64,000 nt of DNA, taken from Macrolepiota albuminosa. Lineage: Eukaryota; Basidiomycota; Agaricomycetes; Agaricales; Agaricaceae. How positions within the stretch are numbered: the stretch's first letter is position 1; each line of letters begins with the position of its first letter. The stretch is from positions 62,001 through 126,000 of the forward strand of contig JAMWFC010000119.1 in the NCBI GenBank assembly GCA_027475525.1. The letters are read 5' to 3'. Positions 1-11,003 of the stretch are shown one piece after another. Under the pieces are notes generated by a model. The model saw only the letters and a program-made list of their open reading frames with translations, did no database searches and was not told the DNA's origin. The translations under genes and the position numbers were made by a program.

Positions 1-357
1 GCATCTTGTCCTGGAGACATTGCTGACTGTCCTGCTGTGAGCTTTCAGCTCTCCGGGCCTCACTTTCATTCTCAGGCAGGTTGGTGCTCTGACCTCAGTC
101 TCGAGCCTTGGGTATTGCCTGACCTGCATTGGACGCTGACGTGTTCTGGGTGTCTGCTGGGTCTCCCCGTAGGTCGTGGGCATTCCGCCCACCATTAGTG
201 GACACTGCAGGTATAGGATTACTCATTGAGTTCCTGTTTAAAATTTGCATGATGTGGCTGTGCAAGAAGCTCAAGAAGCTGATAGAGTTCTGTCAACGAA
301 CTCAGCAACTAACGTCGGGTGCTAGGCAATAGATCTTAGCTGGCAGATTCAAAAAAA
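1..357 (-). mobile_element. 5' gag/leader part of a Ty3/gypsy-like element (edge-truncated)
   Basis: Read on the minus strand, this is about 300 bp of near-collinear match to the leader and early gag of the plus-strand element at 56721-57080. Shared blocks include the stretch around 'caagaagctcaagaagctg' and the run of A residues next to the LTR. The element therefore points left and leaves the window at position 1. No intact reading frame survives. Identity is inferred from the internal match and the adjacent LTR, not from a protein domain seen here. Confidence 0.6.
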
Positions 358-668
358 TGTAACGAAGTTACGGGTTTGAAAGAGCTTAGTATGCACACTA
401 CAATGAATCAGACCAGACCAGTCTATTGACGATGTAGTGTACAACAAAAAGTAAGCTGCTTAGTAAGCAGCACATGTAACTAGATATAATAAAGTAATTA
501 ATATTAATATTATATTATAATAAGTATAATATAATATCTACTACAGTAAGTAAAGCTATGTGGCCAACACCAAATTAATATTAATATTATATTATAATAA
601 GTATAATATAATATCTACTACAGTAAGTAAAGCTATGTGGCCAACACCACATAGCAGACTACGCTATA
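358..668 (-). repeat. LTR of gypsy family 'LTR-C', copy 1
   Basis: The reverse complement matches the LTR at 56488-56720: same TA-rich core, same 'aagctgcttagt' block and same terminus at the poly-A/PBS side (TGTAAC...). The span is 311 bp but includes a 77-bp assembly-type duplication (copies from about 496 and 573). Without it the length is about 234 bp, against 233 bp for the other copy. The outer end reads TA where the other copy has the canonical TG. Confidence 0.65.
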
Positions 669-2396
669 TGATTCACCTCCCTCCAAGGAAGAAGCTCCTC
701 CTTTGTCCCATTGACAATATCTACAAACTCAAGCTGCCATTGCTGGCATAGTCAAGGAATGTCTTCCTCTGTCAGGCTCATAGCCTTACCTTTCCCCTTT
801 GATACACATGCTACATGTGGTTGAATCTTTGGTTTGAATTGCTCTCATAAGGCACATACATGCTCTTCTGTGAGATCTCCTAGATTCAATCTTATAACTG
901 GTTGCATCCTCACTCTTCTTATCATCTCTGATGACAATTGCACACTTCTTGTCTTTAGCAATACACCATCAAACATGATATCTGAGGCTTTGAAAATCTC
1001 ATCCTCCCATGCATGACGGTATACCTCTCCAATCTGGGTTGATTGTACCCTTCCTATTATATGCATCACTATTGATGCCACCAACTCATTTCACTCCTGT
1101 AGCATGCATGAGTTGTATGCCCATTGCACTTCTGGTCAAGTCACTGGTCAATCCCATAGTGCTTGTGTGCTCTCCACAGTTCCTACAGTACTATATACCT
1201 TGTCTTTGACAAGGTCTTTTACTTTCATCTGAAAACTAGTTGGCTGGCATTCCAGCGACTCTACTATACATTTACCACACCTGTAAGGGCGACCTCTAGA
1301 GGCTGTGGCTCAGTCACACAGCTGGCAGAGGGAGATCCAAAGTGTATTAGAATATATACTGACAATATCAAGGTAGCTACTCACCTGGCAGAGGGAGATC
1401 CAAAGAGAACAAGTCTGGGGATTCCCTATGCCAGGTTGGACGCTTCTGGGGCCTCTGAAGCGTGGGAAACAACTGTACAGTACAACAAAACCTTAAAAAC
1501 TCGAAAATTGACTAACCAAACAAGTGTGCAAACAAGGGAGGAAAACTCCGGACTTTAGAAGTCAGAAAGGCAAACTCCGGCTTATCTAAGCAGCCTGGAG
1601 CGGTGCTGAAGGGCCCACACTTGTCTGAGTGATAGCTAAAGAACCAGAGCACCTCAAAGGTTGAGAATAGTACCAACAGATAGTGTTGAAGAAGTAGTAA
1701 CAGCAAAATGAGAGAATGGTAGAAGAAATAAGGAAGTGAATGAAAGGAGAGTGAAGAAATAAGGAGTGAAAGAAGAAAGGAATGAGGGGTCCCCTGACAA
1801 CACCTATTCTCCTGTTGTTTAGCCCAATTGGGCTTTCCAAGGCTATATACAGCCATGTCCAGCTGCTTCCTCTTCTCCAGAGTTCTCTGAAACTCTTCCT
1901 CTGACATCAGAATTGCCAGTGAGTCTGCAGGTAAACTATTTGGTGGGACTTCTTTTTCCTCCACCTCCTGCACAGTCACTCTCTTGCAACTATTTAGTCA
2001 GTCACATTTGTTGCAACACTTCTCTGTTGTGTGATAGAGCCATAGGCAACCATCTGTGTTATGCAACACTACTTTCTCTGCCTTTATAGATGTGCCATTC
2101 ACAACAACCATGTCATTTACAAAGTCCAGAGATACTCTATTCTTACACATAAATAGTGTACCAATAATCATGTCATAGCAATCAAAATTTGCTATATCCA
2201 TGTACTCCTTTGCCAACATCTCTAATGTCTTGACTTTCACCTCAGTGCCAAACTGCACCATGGCACAACTCACTACAGTTCCCAATTGGAGCATCAACAG
2301 CTCCTCCAGCTCATAAATGCATATCACATTAAAGTAAGCAAACTGGGGCATTATGCCCATAGTAGTACTCCCTGAGTCCATTGTACATGCCACCAC
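669..2396 (-). pseudogene. Ty3/gypsy pol remnant: retropepsin and PR-RT linker, split by an LTR
   Basis: Minus-strand frames read, in order, an aspartic-protease-like domain (2396-1998, with a DSGSTTMG active-site-like motif and a later DMIIGTLFM segment corresponding to the usual ILGTPF flap-side motif), a charged linker (1979-1840), then a segment with FKASDIMFDG and IRLNLGDLT (1084-845) that resembles the linker before RT in agaric gypsy elements. The linker is interrupted by the LTR at 1282-1799. RT, RNase H and integrase are absent because the element is cut off by the LTR at 358-668. It is non-functional. The protease call is fairly firm; the linker assignment rests on remembered family resemblance. 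Confidence 0.6.
1282..1799 (-). mobile_element. Solo LTR, family LTR-A, copy 1
   Basis: A 518-bp unit with TG...CA ends (TGTCAGGGG... to ...CCCTTACA on its own strand) flanked by a perfect 5-bp target duplication, ACACC (1277-1281 and 1800-1804). Three further copies lie at 4708, 6855 and 27099. The unit carries two copies of a 'ctggcagagggagatccaaag' block and a degenerate TATA region. The ends, the target duplication and the lack of adjacent coding sequence support a solo LTR inserted into the gypsy remnant. Confidence 0.9.
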
Positions 2397-2400
2397 ACTT

Positions 2401-3691
2401 CATGTCCTCCTATCTATTGCAGCATTCTGCAGTGCAGCCATTGAACAAGCTGATGTCAAAAATGTGTATTTAAACTCATCATTCAAAGAAAACAAAATCA
2501 TATTTATGCAATTCCCATCTTACTACTGATAATTTTGCAATTTACCTCTTAAATTTGCCAACCTTCCAGATTCAAAGTTTGCATGCTGCCTGAAATGCCT
2601 GCTTTATGGGACAAAGCAAGGTGCACACCACTGGTATAAAGAGGTCTTCAACACATTCACTAATCTTGGTTATTCAGTCTGCCAAGCTGATGTTGCTGTC
2701 TTCTACAAAACTGACAGCAAAAGCTACACAATTGTTGCTATCACAACTGATGACTTGACCATAATCGGTAACTCTACCAATTCAATATCTCTGATCAAGA
2801 GGCAACTCAGCAAATGCTTTGAGATTGTAGATCTTGGTCCTATCAACTGGCTTCTTGAGATTAGTCTCACTCAAGACCACAATGCTTGCACCATTTTACT
2901 TGGCCAACAAGCCTACATTGAACAAATCATTAAATGCTTTGGTCTAGAAGGCTCACACACCACTGTCATGCCTATGGATCCATAGTTCTGTTGCCTGCAG
3001 AGAAAACACGCTATCGTGAAATGATAGGCTCGCTTATGTACGCTGCTGTCATGACATATCCAGATATTGCCTATGCTGTCTCCATCTCCTCCCAATAGCT
3101 CAATGCTCTCTAATCTACTTACATGGTAGCTGTCACTTGTGTTTTCTGCTACCTGCAAGAAACACCCAACATGAAGCTTACTCTTGGCAGTCCAGATCTT
3201 GAAATCTCTGGCTATTCTGATGCTGACTAGGCTTCACATCTCCATTGGCACTCTCTTTCTGGCTTTGCGTTCTTTATTGGTTGCAGTGCTGTATCCTGGA
3301 GCTCAAAGAAACAGCCAATTATCACACTCTCCAACACAGAGTCTGAATATGTTGCCCTAATGCATGCTGTGAAAGACATAATTTGGATACACAAATTACT
3401 TAAAGATCTTTCTTTTTTCAGTTCTTTTTCTCTTCCCACTAATCTGTACTGCAACAATGATAGTGCTATCTGACTCTCAAAGGACACAACATTCCATACA
3501 CGCACAAAACACATCAATGTTCATTTTCACTTTATTTGTCAGACTGTTTCCTCTGGTCACATTCACATCTACTACCTTCCCACTGCCAATATAATCACAG
3601 ATGTATTTACAAAGTCATTGGCTTGGATTAAGTTTGAGAAGTTCCATGAACTGCTTGGCATTGCATAATCCACGTTCATATTGAGGAGGAG
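2401..3691 (+). pseudogene. Ty1/copia reverse transcriptase-RNase H remnant
   Basis: Plus-strand translation gives copia RT landmarks: IEQADVKNVYLN, YGTKQGAHHWYKE, then TTDDLTIIGNS (degenerate catalytic YVDD-like box) and QAYIEQIIKCFG. These are followed by the connection/RNase H portion (YREMIGSLMYAA, PDIAYAVS, a C-terminal H-rich segment). Several stops and frame changes break it after 2985. It ends in a purine-rich tract (ttgaggaggag) directly before an LTR-like TG, the normal 3' architecture. Gag, protease and integrase are missing, cut at about 2400 where it abuts the opposite-strand gypsy protease. Confidence 0.85.
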
Positions 3692-3940
3692 TGTTGAGAA
3701 TAACAGTTGACTACTTCCTCATTTGGTTATTGTATGTTTTCTTCCATTTGTTACATGTCACACCTCAGTATTTCCTAACTACTGAGGTGTAAGTCAATCC
3801 TTTATATCATACTTAATGTCACTCATTACCTGTAGTCTCTCTATTAACTACAGGTAGAAATATCCAATATATAACAGTGTTTCCTAACCACTGAGGTTCT
3901 CTCTAATAACTACAGTCATCTGAGATTACCTGAGATCCCC
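3692..3940 (+). repeat. Probable 3' LTR of the copia element
   Basis: It begins TGTTGAGAATAACAG immediately after a purine tract and the copia RNase H C-terminus. It contains internal CTNACTGAGGT/CTACAG repeats and a TATA-like 'ctttatatcatac'. The 3' end is not defined because no second copy or target duplication was found; 3940 is an estimate. Confidence 0.5.
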
Positions 3941-3954
3941 CAAAACCAGTCCTT

Positions 3955-4707
3955 CCTTAACAAAAGATGCCAGGGCAGGAGCCAGAGTATGGTTTGAAGA
4001 AAATGACCCACAAAATGCTGCAACAAGAGTGCCAGCGCATCTAGGCCAAATAAACAATGCAGGTAAAGCGCTGGCAATATTAATAGCAACAGACCTAATG
4101 GACCCTGAAGACTACCTGGAAATAATGAGTGACTCCAAGATCACAATAAAAAGGGCTATAGTAACCTGAGAGGGAAGGACGAGGCTGATAGGCTAGCAAA
4201 AGAAGGAGCACAAATGCAAAGCAATAAAGTAACAACAAACATACTGATCAAAGAAAAAGAATGGTGAGTCACTGGAGTAAAGCTAAGCAAGGCCTCCCAA
4301 GCCCTACTATACAAAGAGATTCAGGAAGGATCACCCCCCTCACAATATAGAAGTACAGTGATAAACCTGGACAAGATCAGATGAGCAATAAAGGAACTGA
4401 ACGGTGAACTACCAACTAACAAGAGTATATGGAATGCACTCAGAGACTGTATGATCAGAAAAGAATCAAGAGCCTTCCTGTGGAAAGCAACACATGACAC
4501 ATACAACTAGGAAGCTATTGGTTAAAGATTCTAAACTACAAGATGAGGAGCTGGTGTCACATATGTGATGAGGAGGAAAGCATAGAACATATTCTAATGA
4601 AATGCAAAGTATCAGGCCAGAGAAAGGTCTGGTCACTCACAAAAAGCCTATGCAAGGAACAGGGCATGGTGTGAAAGAACCCTAGTGTAGGTCTAATACT
4701 GGGATGT
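3955..4707 (+). pseudogene. LINE-type RNase H and zinc-finger (zf-RVT) fragment
   Basis: Plus-strand pieces read DARAGARVWFEENDPQNAA (N-terminal strand of RNase H in fungal non-LTR elements), ATRVPAHLGQ, a MSDSKITI catalytic-like segment, then EADRLAKEGA (last RNase H motif). Further on is a CHICDEEESIEHIL zinc-finger-like block with KVWSLTKSLC and VGLILGC. Stops and frameshifts occur throughout. The fragment is split by LTR copy 2. The short frame continuing after it (about 5227-5270, NLAKPEIL) may be its tail. The RT part is absent. Confidence 0.7.
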
Positions 4708-5226
4708 TGTAAGGGCAACCTCTAGAGGCTGTGGCTCAGTCACATAGCTGGCAGAGGGAGATCCAAAGTGTATTAGAGTATGTACTGACAATATCATAAT
4801 AACTATTCACCTGGCAGAGGGAGATCCAAAGAAAACAAGTCTAGGGATTCCCTATGCCAGGTTGAATGCTTCTGGAGCTTCTGAAGCATGAGAAACAACT
4901 GTACAGTACAACAAAACCTTAAAAACTCAAAAATTGACTAACCAAACAACTGTGCAAACAAGGCAGGAAAACTCTGGACTTTAGAAGTCAGAAAGGCAAA
5001 CTCCATCTTATATAAGCAGTCTGGAAGCGGTGCTGAAGGACCCACACTTGTCTGAATGGTAGCTAAAGAACCAGAGCATTTCAAGGGCTGAGAGTAGTAC
5101 TAACAGATAGTGTTGAAAGAATAGAAACAGTAAAATGAAATAATGTCAGAAGAAATAAGAGAATGAATGAAGGGAGAGTGAAGAGATAAGGAGTGAGAAA
5201 AGGAAGAAATGAGGAGTCCCCTGACA
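4708..5226 (-). mobile_element. Solo LTR, family LTR-A, copy 2
   Basis: A 519-bp unit, collinear with copy 1 throughout, with TG...CA ends on its own strand and a perfect 5-bp target duplication, GATGT (4703-4707 and 5227-5231). It was inserted into the LINE RNase H fragment, so it is younger than that fragment. Confidence 0.9.
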
Positions 5227-5309
5227 GATGTAAACCTAGCAAAACCCGAGATTCTGAGGTCTACTTTAGTAGACTGAGGTTTTACTATCTGCTTTGGCAC
5301 ATATTTTGT

Positions 5310-5605
5310 CCTCAAAATTTGTGCCCCTTATGTGATCTTGGCCATTGCTGTGTCTCTTCCTCTACTGGCTATGTTCTTGATATTTGCTCCCTTTTGGCTA
5401 TCTTTACCGGCTATTACTTCTGGCTATTACTATTATGTCCTCGATATTTGCTCCCTCTCAGCTATCTTTACCAGCTATTACTACCAGCTATTACTATCAT
5501 ATTCTTGATATTTGCTTCTTTTTGGCTATCTTTACTGGCTATTACCACCATGTCCTCAAAATTTGCTCCCTTTCAGCTATCTTTACTGGCTATGATGTTG
5601 CTCCT
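5310..5605 (+). repeat. Minisatellite, degenerate 60-70-bp units
   Basis: About four imperfect units each contain 'gatatttgctccct', 'cagctatctttac' and 'ggctattac'. They lie inside an open frame (5193-5630), but the repetitive hydrophobic translation looks like a by-product of the repeat rather than a gene. Confidence 0.6.
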
Positions 5606-5630
5606 CTTTTCTGCTATCTCTGCTGAGTAA

Positions 5631-6854
5631 TTAATCAATTTTTTTATATTAAAGGATTATACTTTTATTTTCTATATATCTATATTTTAAGTTGTTTTTT
5701 TTTCTGTATTGAGTGCATTATTGTTTTTTTCTTTTACCAAGTTGAGAGATTCTGTTTTTTTTTCATATATATATGTATGTTTTTTGAATAAGTGTATATG
5801 TTTTTTTTTGAATAAGTGTATTTTTTGAATATGTAATTTGTTTCATGTTGTTAAATGCCTTGTTTATTATTGTAATTTATTACATCTAGTACCTAGAAAG
5901 AGGAGCATACATGAAAATTGTACAATTATGTGAAATTTTTTTTTTTGCTCTAGCAGTCATTATTCTGTTCTCTTCATTTATTTTCATCTTTGAAAATTAG
6001 ACCACATTGTCTTTTTTTTTTTTGCTCTAGCAGTCATTATTCTGTTCTCTTCATTTATTTTCATCTTTGAAAATTAGACCACATTGTCTTTGGTATTTAT
6101 AGAACTTTTTGAATTATTTTTTCTATAAGCTTGTATAGATCCAGTTTTTTGTCTAATAGAATATGCTTATATAAGCTAATGCTCCAGCAGTAGTTTATAT
6201 AAGCTATTGCTTCTGTAATAGTTTATTGTTTGATCAATCTGTTTTGCATTTTGATATATTGATTGAGTTTATAAATTTGCTTTCTTTTAGCATTTTATAC
6301 CTAGTTGTCAATCTGCTATGATGCTAAGTGTCATTGAATAAAAATTGTACATGAGAGTTGTCAAACTATAACTCCTTTTATTTATGCATATTTAAAGAGT
6401 CAACTGTTATGATTTTAGTCTCTTATCTACATTAACTAATACATTTAATATATTGAAATAAATAATTAGAGAGCTATTAGAAACTGAAAAACTTTAATTA
6501 ATCATCTTGGATATAAATTATATCTTGTGCTTATATAGCACCAAAAAATACCTACAAGAAGCATATTCATTTCTCACTTTTAGCATAGTTTGTTGTAGTA
6601 CTCAAACTATTTCTGTTTACAAGTATAAATATGAAGCCACAATTGCAGAGAGATACATCTGTTTCTGTATAGAAGTCATATTGATGTCAATATCTTCTAT
6701 GCCTAATATGAAGCCACAATTGCAGAGAGATACATCTGTTTCTGTATAGAAGTCATATTGATGTCAATATCTTCTATGCCTATAGAAACAATAATGAAAA
6801 TTGAAGGCTTTGAAGTTAAGTCTATATTTTATTTGTCTACTTATCAATACATAT
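5631..6854. other. AT-rich stretch without recognisable genes
   Basis: Long T runs and A/T-rich sequence with only short meaningless frames. Two 77-bp tandem duplications of the assembly type lie here (copies at about 5947/6024 and 6631/6708). Nothing else was identified. Confidence 0.6.
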
Positions 6855-7540
6855 TGTCAGAGGACTTCTCATTTCTTTTTTCTTTCACTTCCTATTCCCT
6901 CACTCTCCTTTTATTTATTTCCTTATTTCTTTTATCATTCTCTCATTTTGCTGTTTCTATTCTCTTAACACTATCTATTAATACTACTCTCAGCCTTTGA
7001 GGTGCTCTGGTTCCTTAGCTATCATTCAGACAAGTGTGGACTTTTCAGCACCACTTTCAGACTGCTTATATAAGCCAGAGTTTGCCTTTCTGACTTTCAA
7101 AGTCCAGAGTTTTCCTGCCTTGTTTATACAGTTGTTTATTTAGGCAATTTTAGAGTTTTTAAGATTTTGTTGTACTGTACAGTTGTTTTCCATGCTTCAG
7201 AGGCCCCAGAAGCATCCAACCTAGGTTGCCCTTACAATGCTCAAGTTTGCTCAGTATCATGAAAATTGGACAGTGGAGGATTGGATTCAGAGGCCCTAGA
7301 AGCATCCAACCTGGCGCTCAAGTTTGCTCAGTATCATGAAAATTGGACAGTGGAGGATTGGATTCAGAGGCCCTAGAAGCATCCAACCTGGCATAGGGAA
7401 TTCCTAGACTTGTTCTCTTTTGATCTCCCTCTGCCAGGTGAGTAGTTATTATGATATTGTCAGTATATACTCTAATACACTTTGGATCTCCCTCTGCCAG
7501 CTGTGTGACTGAGCCACAGCCTCCAGAGGTTGCCCTTACA
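6855..7540 (+). mobile_element. LTR-A insertion, copy 3, with remnant of two LTRs
   Basis: It opens TGTCAGAGGAC and closes ...GCCCTTACA, and is flanked by a perfect target duplication, CATAT (6850-6854 and 7541-7545). It contains the promoter-like 'gcttatataagccag'. Unlike the solo copies, it reaches an LTR 3' end early (at 7236), then about 50 bp of non-LTR sequence, then the 3' part of an LTR again. This is consistent with a deletion derivative of an element with two LTRs. A 77-bp duplication (about 7239/7316) lies inside and another (about 7512/7589) spans its right end, adding apparent length. Confidence 0.85.
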
Positions 7541-7751
7541 CATATCATGCTATCCAATTCTTAGATTTATGTTGATAAACACTAATGTAGCCACAGCCTC
7601 CAGAGGTTGCCCTTACACATATCATGCTATCCAATTCTTAGATTTATGTTGATAAACACTAATGTATATGATTGATCAACTTCCTCAATCATTGAAAAAC
7701 CTTTCTCTTCAAACTGTTGGAAGACCTTCCACTACACAAACTCACTCAAAA

Positions 7752-7923
7752 TATAACAGAGTAGGCTGTCACAGCCTATGATTTGGTCACACTTGTTACA
7801 GTAACTCTTTAGTCTTTATTCTTTGCCAGTCCCTATGCTTATGTAGTCACCATTCTTGCTATAGAATTGGGTCATATGCACTTGGGACACTAAGGAACTG
7901 AACTCAACCTGTACATTGTTACA
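7752..7923 (+). repeat. 5' LTR of the short element
   Basis: 172 bp, collinear with 9410-9581. The first dinucleotide is TA rather than TG, a G-to-A change. Confidence 0.9.
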
Positions 7924-9409
7924 CTTTTTTGCATATCCAGCTCCAGTGGCTTTGTCACACACTATCACTGGACTATAGCAGAGACTTGGCTACAACACTA
8001 CTTATCTTTTGACTTCTGGACTCTTTGCTGGACTTTTAGAATGCTTTGGACCTTCTATCAGTGTCTCTTCTTGGTTGCAGGATTAGAAGAGGTGTGGATA
8101 AGAGTTGGAGGTGTTTGTGGGTGAGAGATAATGAGCTGGCATGAAGATTGGGTCATATCTTGGGAGAAAGGCCACAGTTTGCCCCATCTCATTTACCATT
8201 GTGATCTCCTCATGTCCAGGATCCTTTTGATACCTGGATGGCCCTCAACTTTCACTCTCTCCTTCTTCATCTCTGGATTTTCAATGTTTTACAAAATTGC
8301 CTATATCTCACAATCCACTGCACCAATTCCCTTGATTCCAGTGCCATTGGAAGCGCATTGCTTCACTCCTTCCAACAGCCCCATGGTTGATTCAATCCAG
8401 ACCATGGTGCTAGCTCAAAGTTGTTAGTTGTGGTATTTTTACTATTTTGTGGATATCTTGCAATCCATGAAACTGTTTGGCTCAATTTCTATGGTGTTAA
8501 ATGTGCATCAACATGCCCTTTTCAACAGTATCTAGGTTTATACTATTTCAGTCCACAGTTCTTGCTCAATGTCATCATCTTTGTCTATCACCTCCTTCCC
8601 CCTTATTCTCATGGGGAACCTCTGTCTCAGGATTTTTCTAGACCATTTCTGTGATGCATTTATGGTCACTTCCTGCCCCTATCAACCATCCAGTCCATCT
8701 CTCAGTTATTGTCCCAGGATTTGCTGTGGTGTCTAGCTTGGCACCCTCTCTATATGCATCTGCACAGTTCACATAATTGATTTGACTTTATACTCATTTC
8801 CTGATGGATCTGACCTCTATCCATCTTCACCATGTCATTCTTTGACACCATTCATCAGCTCTATTTTGTTTTATACATGCCTCACACCTTTGATGTTATT
8901 CTGAGAAGGCCTTTGAGGTAATCCGAAGGAGTGGACTTTTGTCTGTTTGATCAACTATAACATGATTACTTCCACCCAACCCCATCCATATCTTCTCAGC
9001 ATCTCTTCCTTCTTGTGCTTGCCCTACTAGCTCACAATTGACTGTGTGTGACCTGCTAGAGTGTCTAGAGGCTAGAGATAATGGTGAATATGGATGTATT
9101 CTATATTTGCATATGACTCTGTTCTCCCACCCTTCCCACCCTTTTTTATGATGTTTTGCAGAGCCAATGTGCTCCGCCTACCCTGTTGATGCTGTTAGTG
9201 TCAACGTGGACCCTGGCACAAAATTTGAAGGGGTGTATGAGAGGGGAGGATGGAATGACTATATGGAGTGGAGAACAACCTGACTAGGTGAGCAGACACA
9301 ATGAATGATGAAGGAGCCTTAGCAATGAAAGAGTACATTACTGGAGTGAGCACCACTGTAGGAAATTTTTTTCTTCTTTTAGATTGGTATCTAATTCTAA
9401 AGGGGGGTA

Positions 9410-9581
9410 TGTAACAGAGTAGGCTGTCACAGCCTATGATTTGGTCACACTTGTAATAGTAATTCTTTATTCTTTATCCTTTACCAGTCCCTATGCTTGT
9501 ATAGTTGCCATTCTTGCTATAGAATTAGGTCATATGCACTTGGAACACTAAGGAACTCAACTCAACTCGTACATTGTTACA
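9410..9581 (+). repeat. 3' LTR of the short element
   Basis: 172 bp with canonical TG...CA ends, preceded by a G-rich polypurine tract. Confidence 0.9.
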
Positions 9582-10235
9582 CAAAAGCTCAACTCATTTA
9601 AATTTGAGCTCAAGTTTCATATAAATAGTAGCTAAAATTTCTCTCTCTGCTTCAGTAATTGTGCTATTGGTCTCTTTTTGACTATTCAATTTTATAAACA
9701 GTGATAGGACCCCACTTGCTTGTATGGGCCGTTGCTAGCATGGCGTGACCGAGATCTACCTGCTGAATTTGATCAAAACGTTGACAAGACCGAGGCCTAC
9801 AGCATAGGGTGTTGAATACGTGACGTGGCAGTATCAATGTGACCACGTTAGTGTGACTTGCCAGCGCGGCGCGACATGGTAGCACAGAAGGGAGAAATAC
9901 CAGCAATGTATGTATAATATTCAATGTTCGAATCATATATAACAGTATCCGTAATCATAACATAAAAAAAAAAAAAAAAAAAGGCATAAATATTTCAAAA
10001 AAAAAAAAAAAAAAACATTCAGTTGTTAACAACGTCCCTGTATGTGTAGAACGTGTTGGCATCAACACGACCGCCATACAATAATAAGTACATCCCTGTA
10101 CGACGTGGCTTCATATTTGTGGCCTGTAAAGAGGTGTTATTAGACGAATTATGTCAAAAACTGGCAACTCACCTGTTTCTTGTTACCATTTAGTTACTTG
10201 ACCCTTCCTGTAACCCCTTTGATGCACTCGAATGC
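9582..10235. other. Intergenic, with two poly-A runs
   Basis: From about 9.7 kb the sequence becomes visibly richer in CG dinucleotides than the repeats to its left. Two A runs (about 9963-9981 and 9999-10015) are present. An 84-codon minus-strand frame (9682-9936) has no recognisable feature. Confidence 0.5.
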
Positions 10236-10964
10236 TCAAATAACATATGCGTGTGCATATCTGGTCATCTGCGAGTTTAACAGAGCCAAAAAAAAAGAGG
10301 CAAAAACTATGTACTTAATGCCCTGAACCACACTGGTCCTTCTGCTTTCCCTTTTTCCGATTTTATACAACAAATCGCTGTCGATAGGTCGGGAAACCAC
10401 ATAGGATGATTGTTCAAAACTCGACAAGCAAATCATGGACATTATAAGATGGGAATGGACGTTCAAAGCAGCGCTCAGGTTGAGCAATGTCCAGGACACC
10501 ATGACACATCGAATACACGTGTGACAGTAACATATATGCATAAGCATGGCTCCTGCTGGCTTTAAACAGCCAACGTTAACCCCCACGTCATCTTTGGAGT
10601 GTCCACACGCAGCTAGAGGCTTTGCTGCTTGTCCTAAAATTGAAATAAAATAGTTCGAAGTACAATCGATAAGTTCGACATACCAATTTATTACAAATAC
10701 CTGCTCATGTCTCTCTTGTTAGCTTCAAACAAACGCTTGCCCCTTTGTTGTCCTTGGAGCGTCCACACACGGACAGAGGCTTTGCTGTACAACCTAAAAA
10801 CGTTATAATAATGATTATAACAATAATAATAATAATAATAAAATTATTTGAGTCACAAAGATAAAAATAAATAAAGAAACAAATAATAAATAAAAAGAAA
10901 ACATAAAAAGAAACATACGGAAAAGAAAACAAAAGAGACCAAAATATAAAAAGAAACATACACA

Positions 10965-11003
<39 letters not shown>

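Larger units (their letters stand above)
7752..9581 (+). mobile_element. Complete short LTR retrotransposon (non-autonomous type)
   Basis: Two 172-bp LTRs (7752-7923 and 9410-9581) are highly similar. The right one runs TGTAACAGAGTAGG...CATTGTTACA; the left starts TA instead of TG. A perfect target duplication, CAAAA, sits at 7747-7751 and 9582-9586. A polypurine tract (taaaggggggta) lies directly before the 3' LTR, fixing plus orientation. The 1.49-kb interior shows no gag, protease, RT or integrase motif. It has decayed short frames such as 8131-8427 and a VDAVSVNVDPGTKFEGV stretch near 9180, whose origin I do not recognise. Size and lack of pol fit a LARD/TRIM-like element needing a partner in trans. 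Confidence 0.9.

Noticed and set aside
1163..1558. 131-codon frame as a gene, and the similar 79-codon frame at 7318-7557
   Set aside because: Both are read through LTR-A repeats and exist only because the LTR happens to lack stops in that frame.
5193..5630. 145-codon hydrophobic ORF as a membrane protein
   Set aside because: It is the translation of a 60-70-bp minisatellite; repeated Leu/Ile/Tyr strings follow from the repeat.
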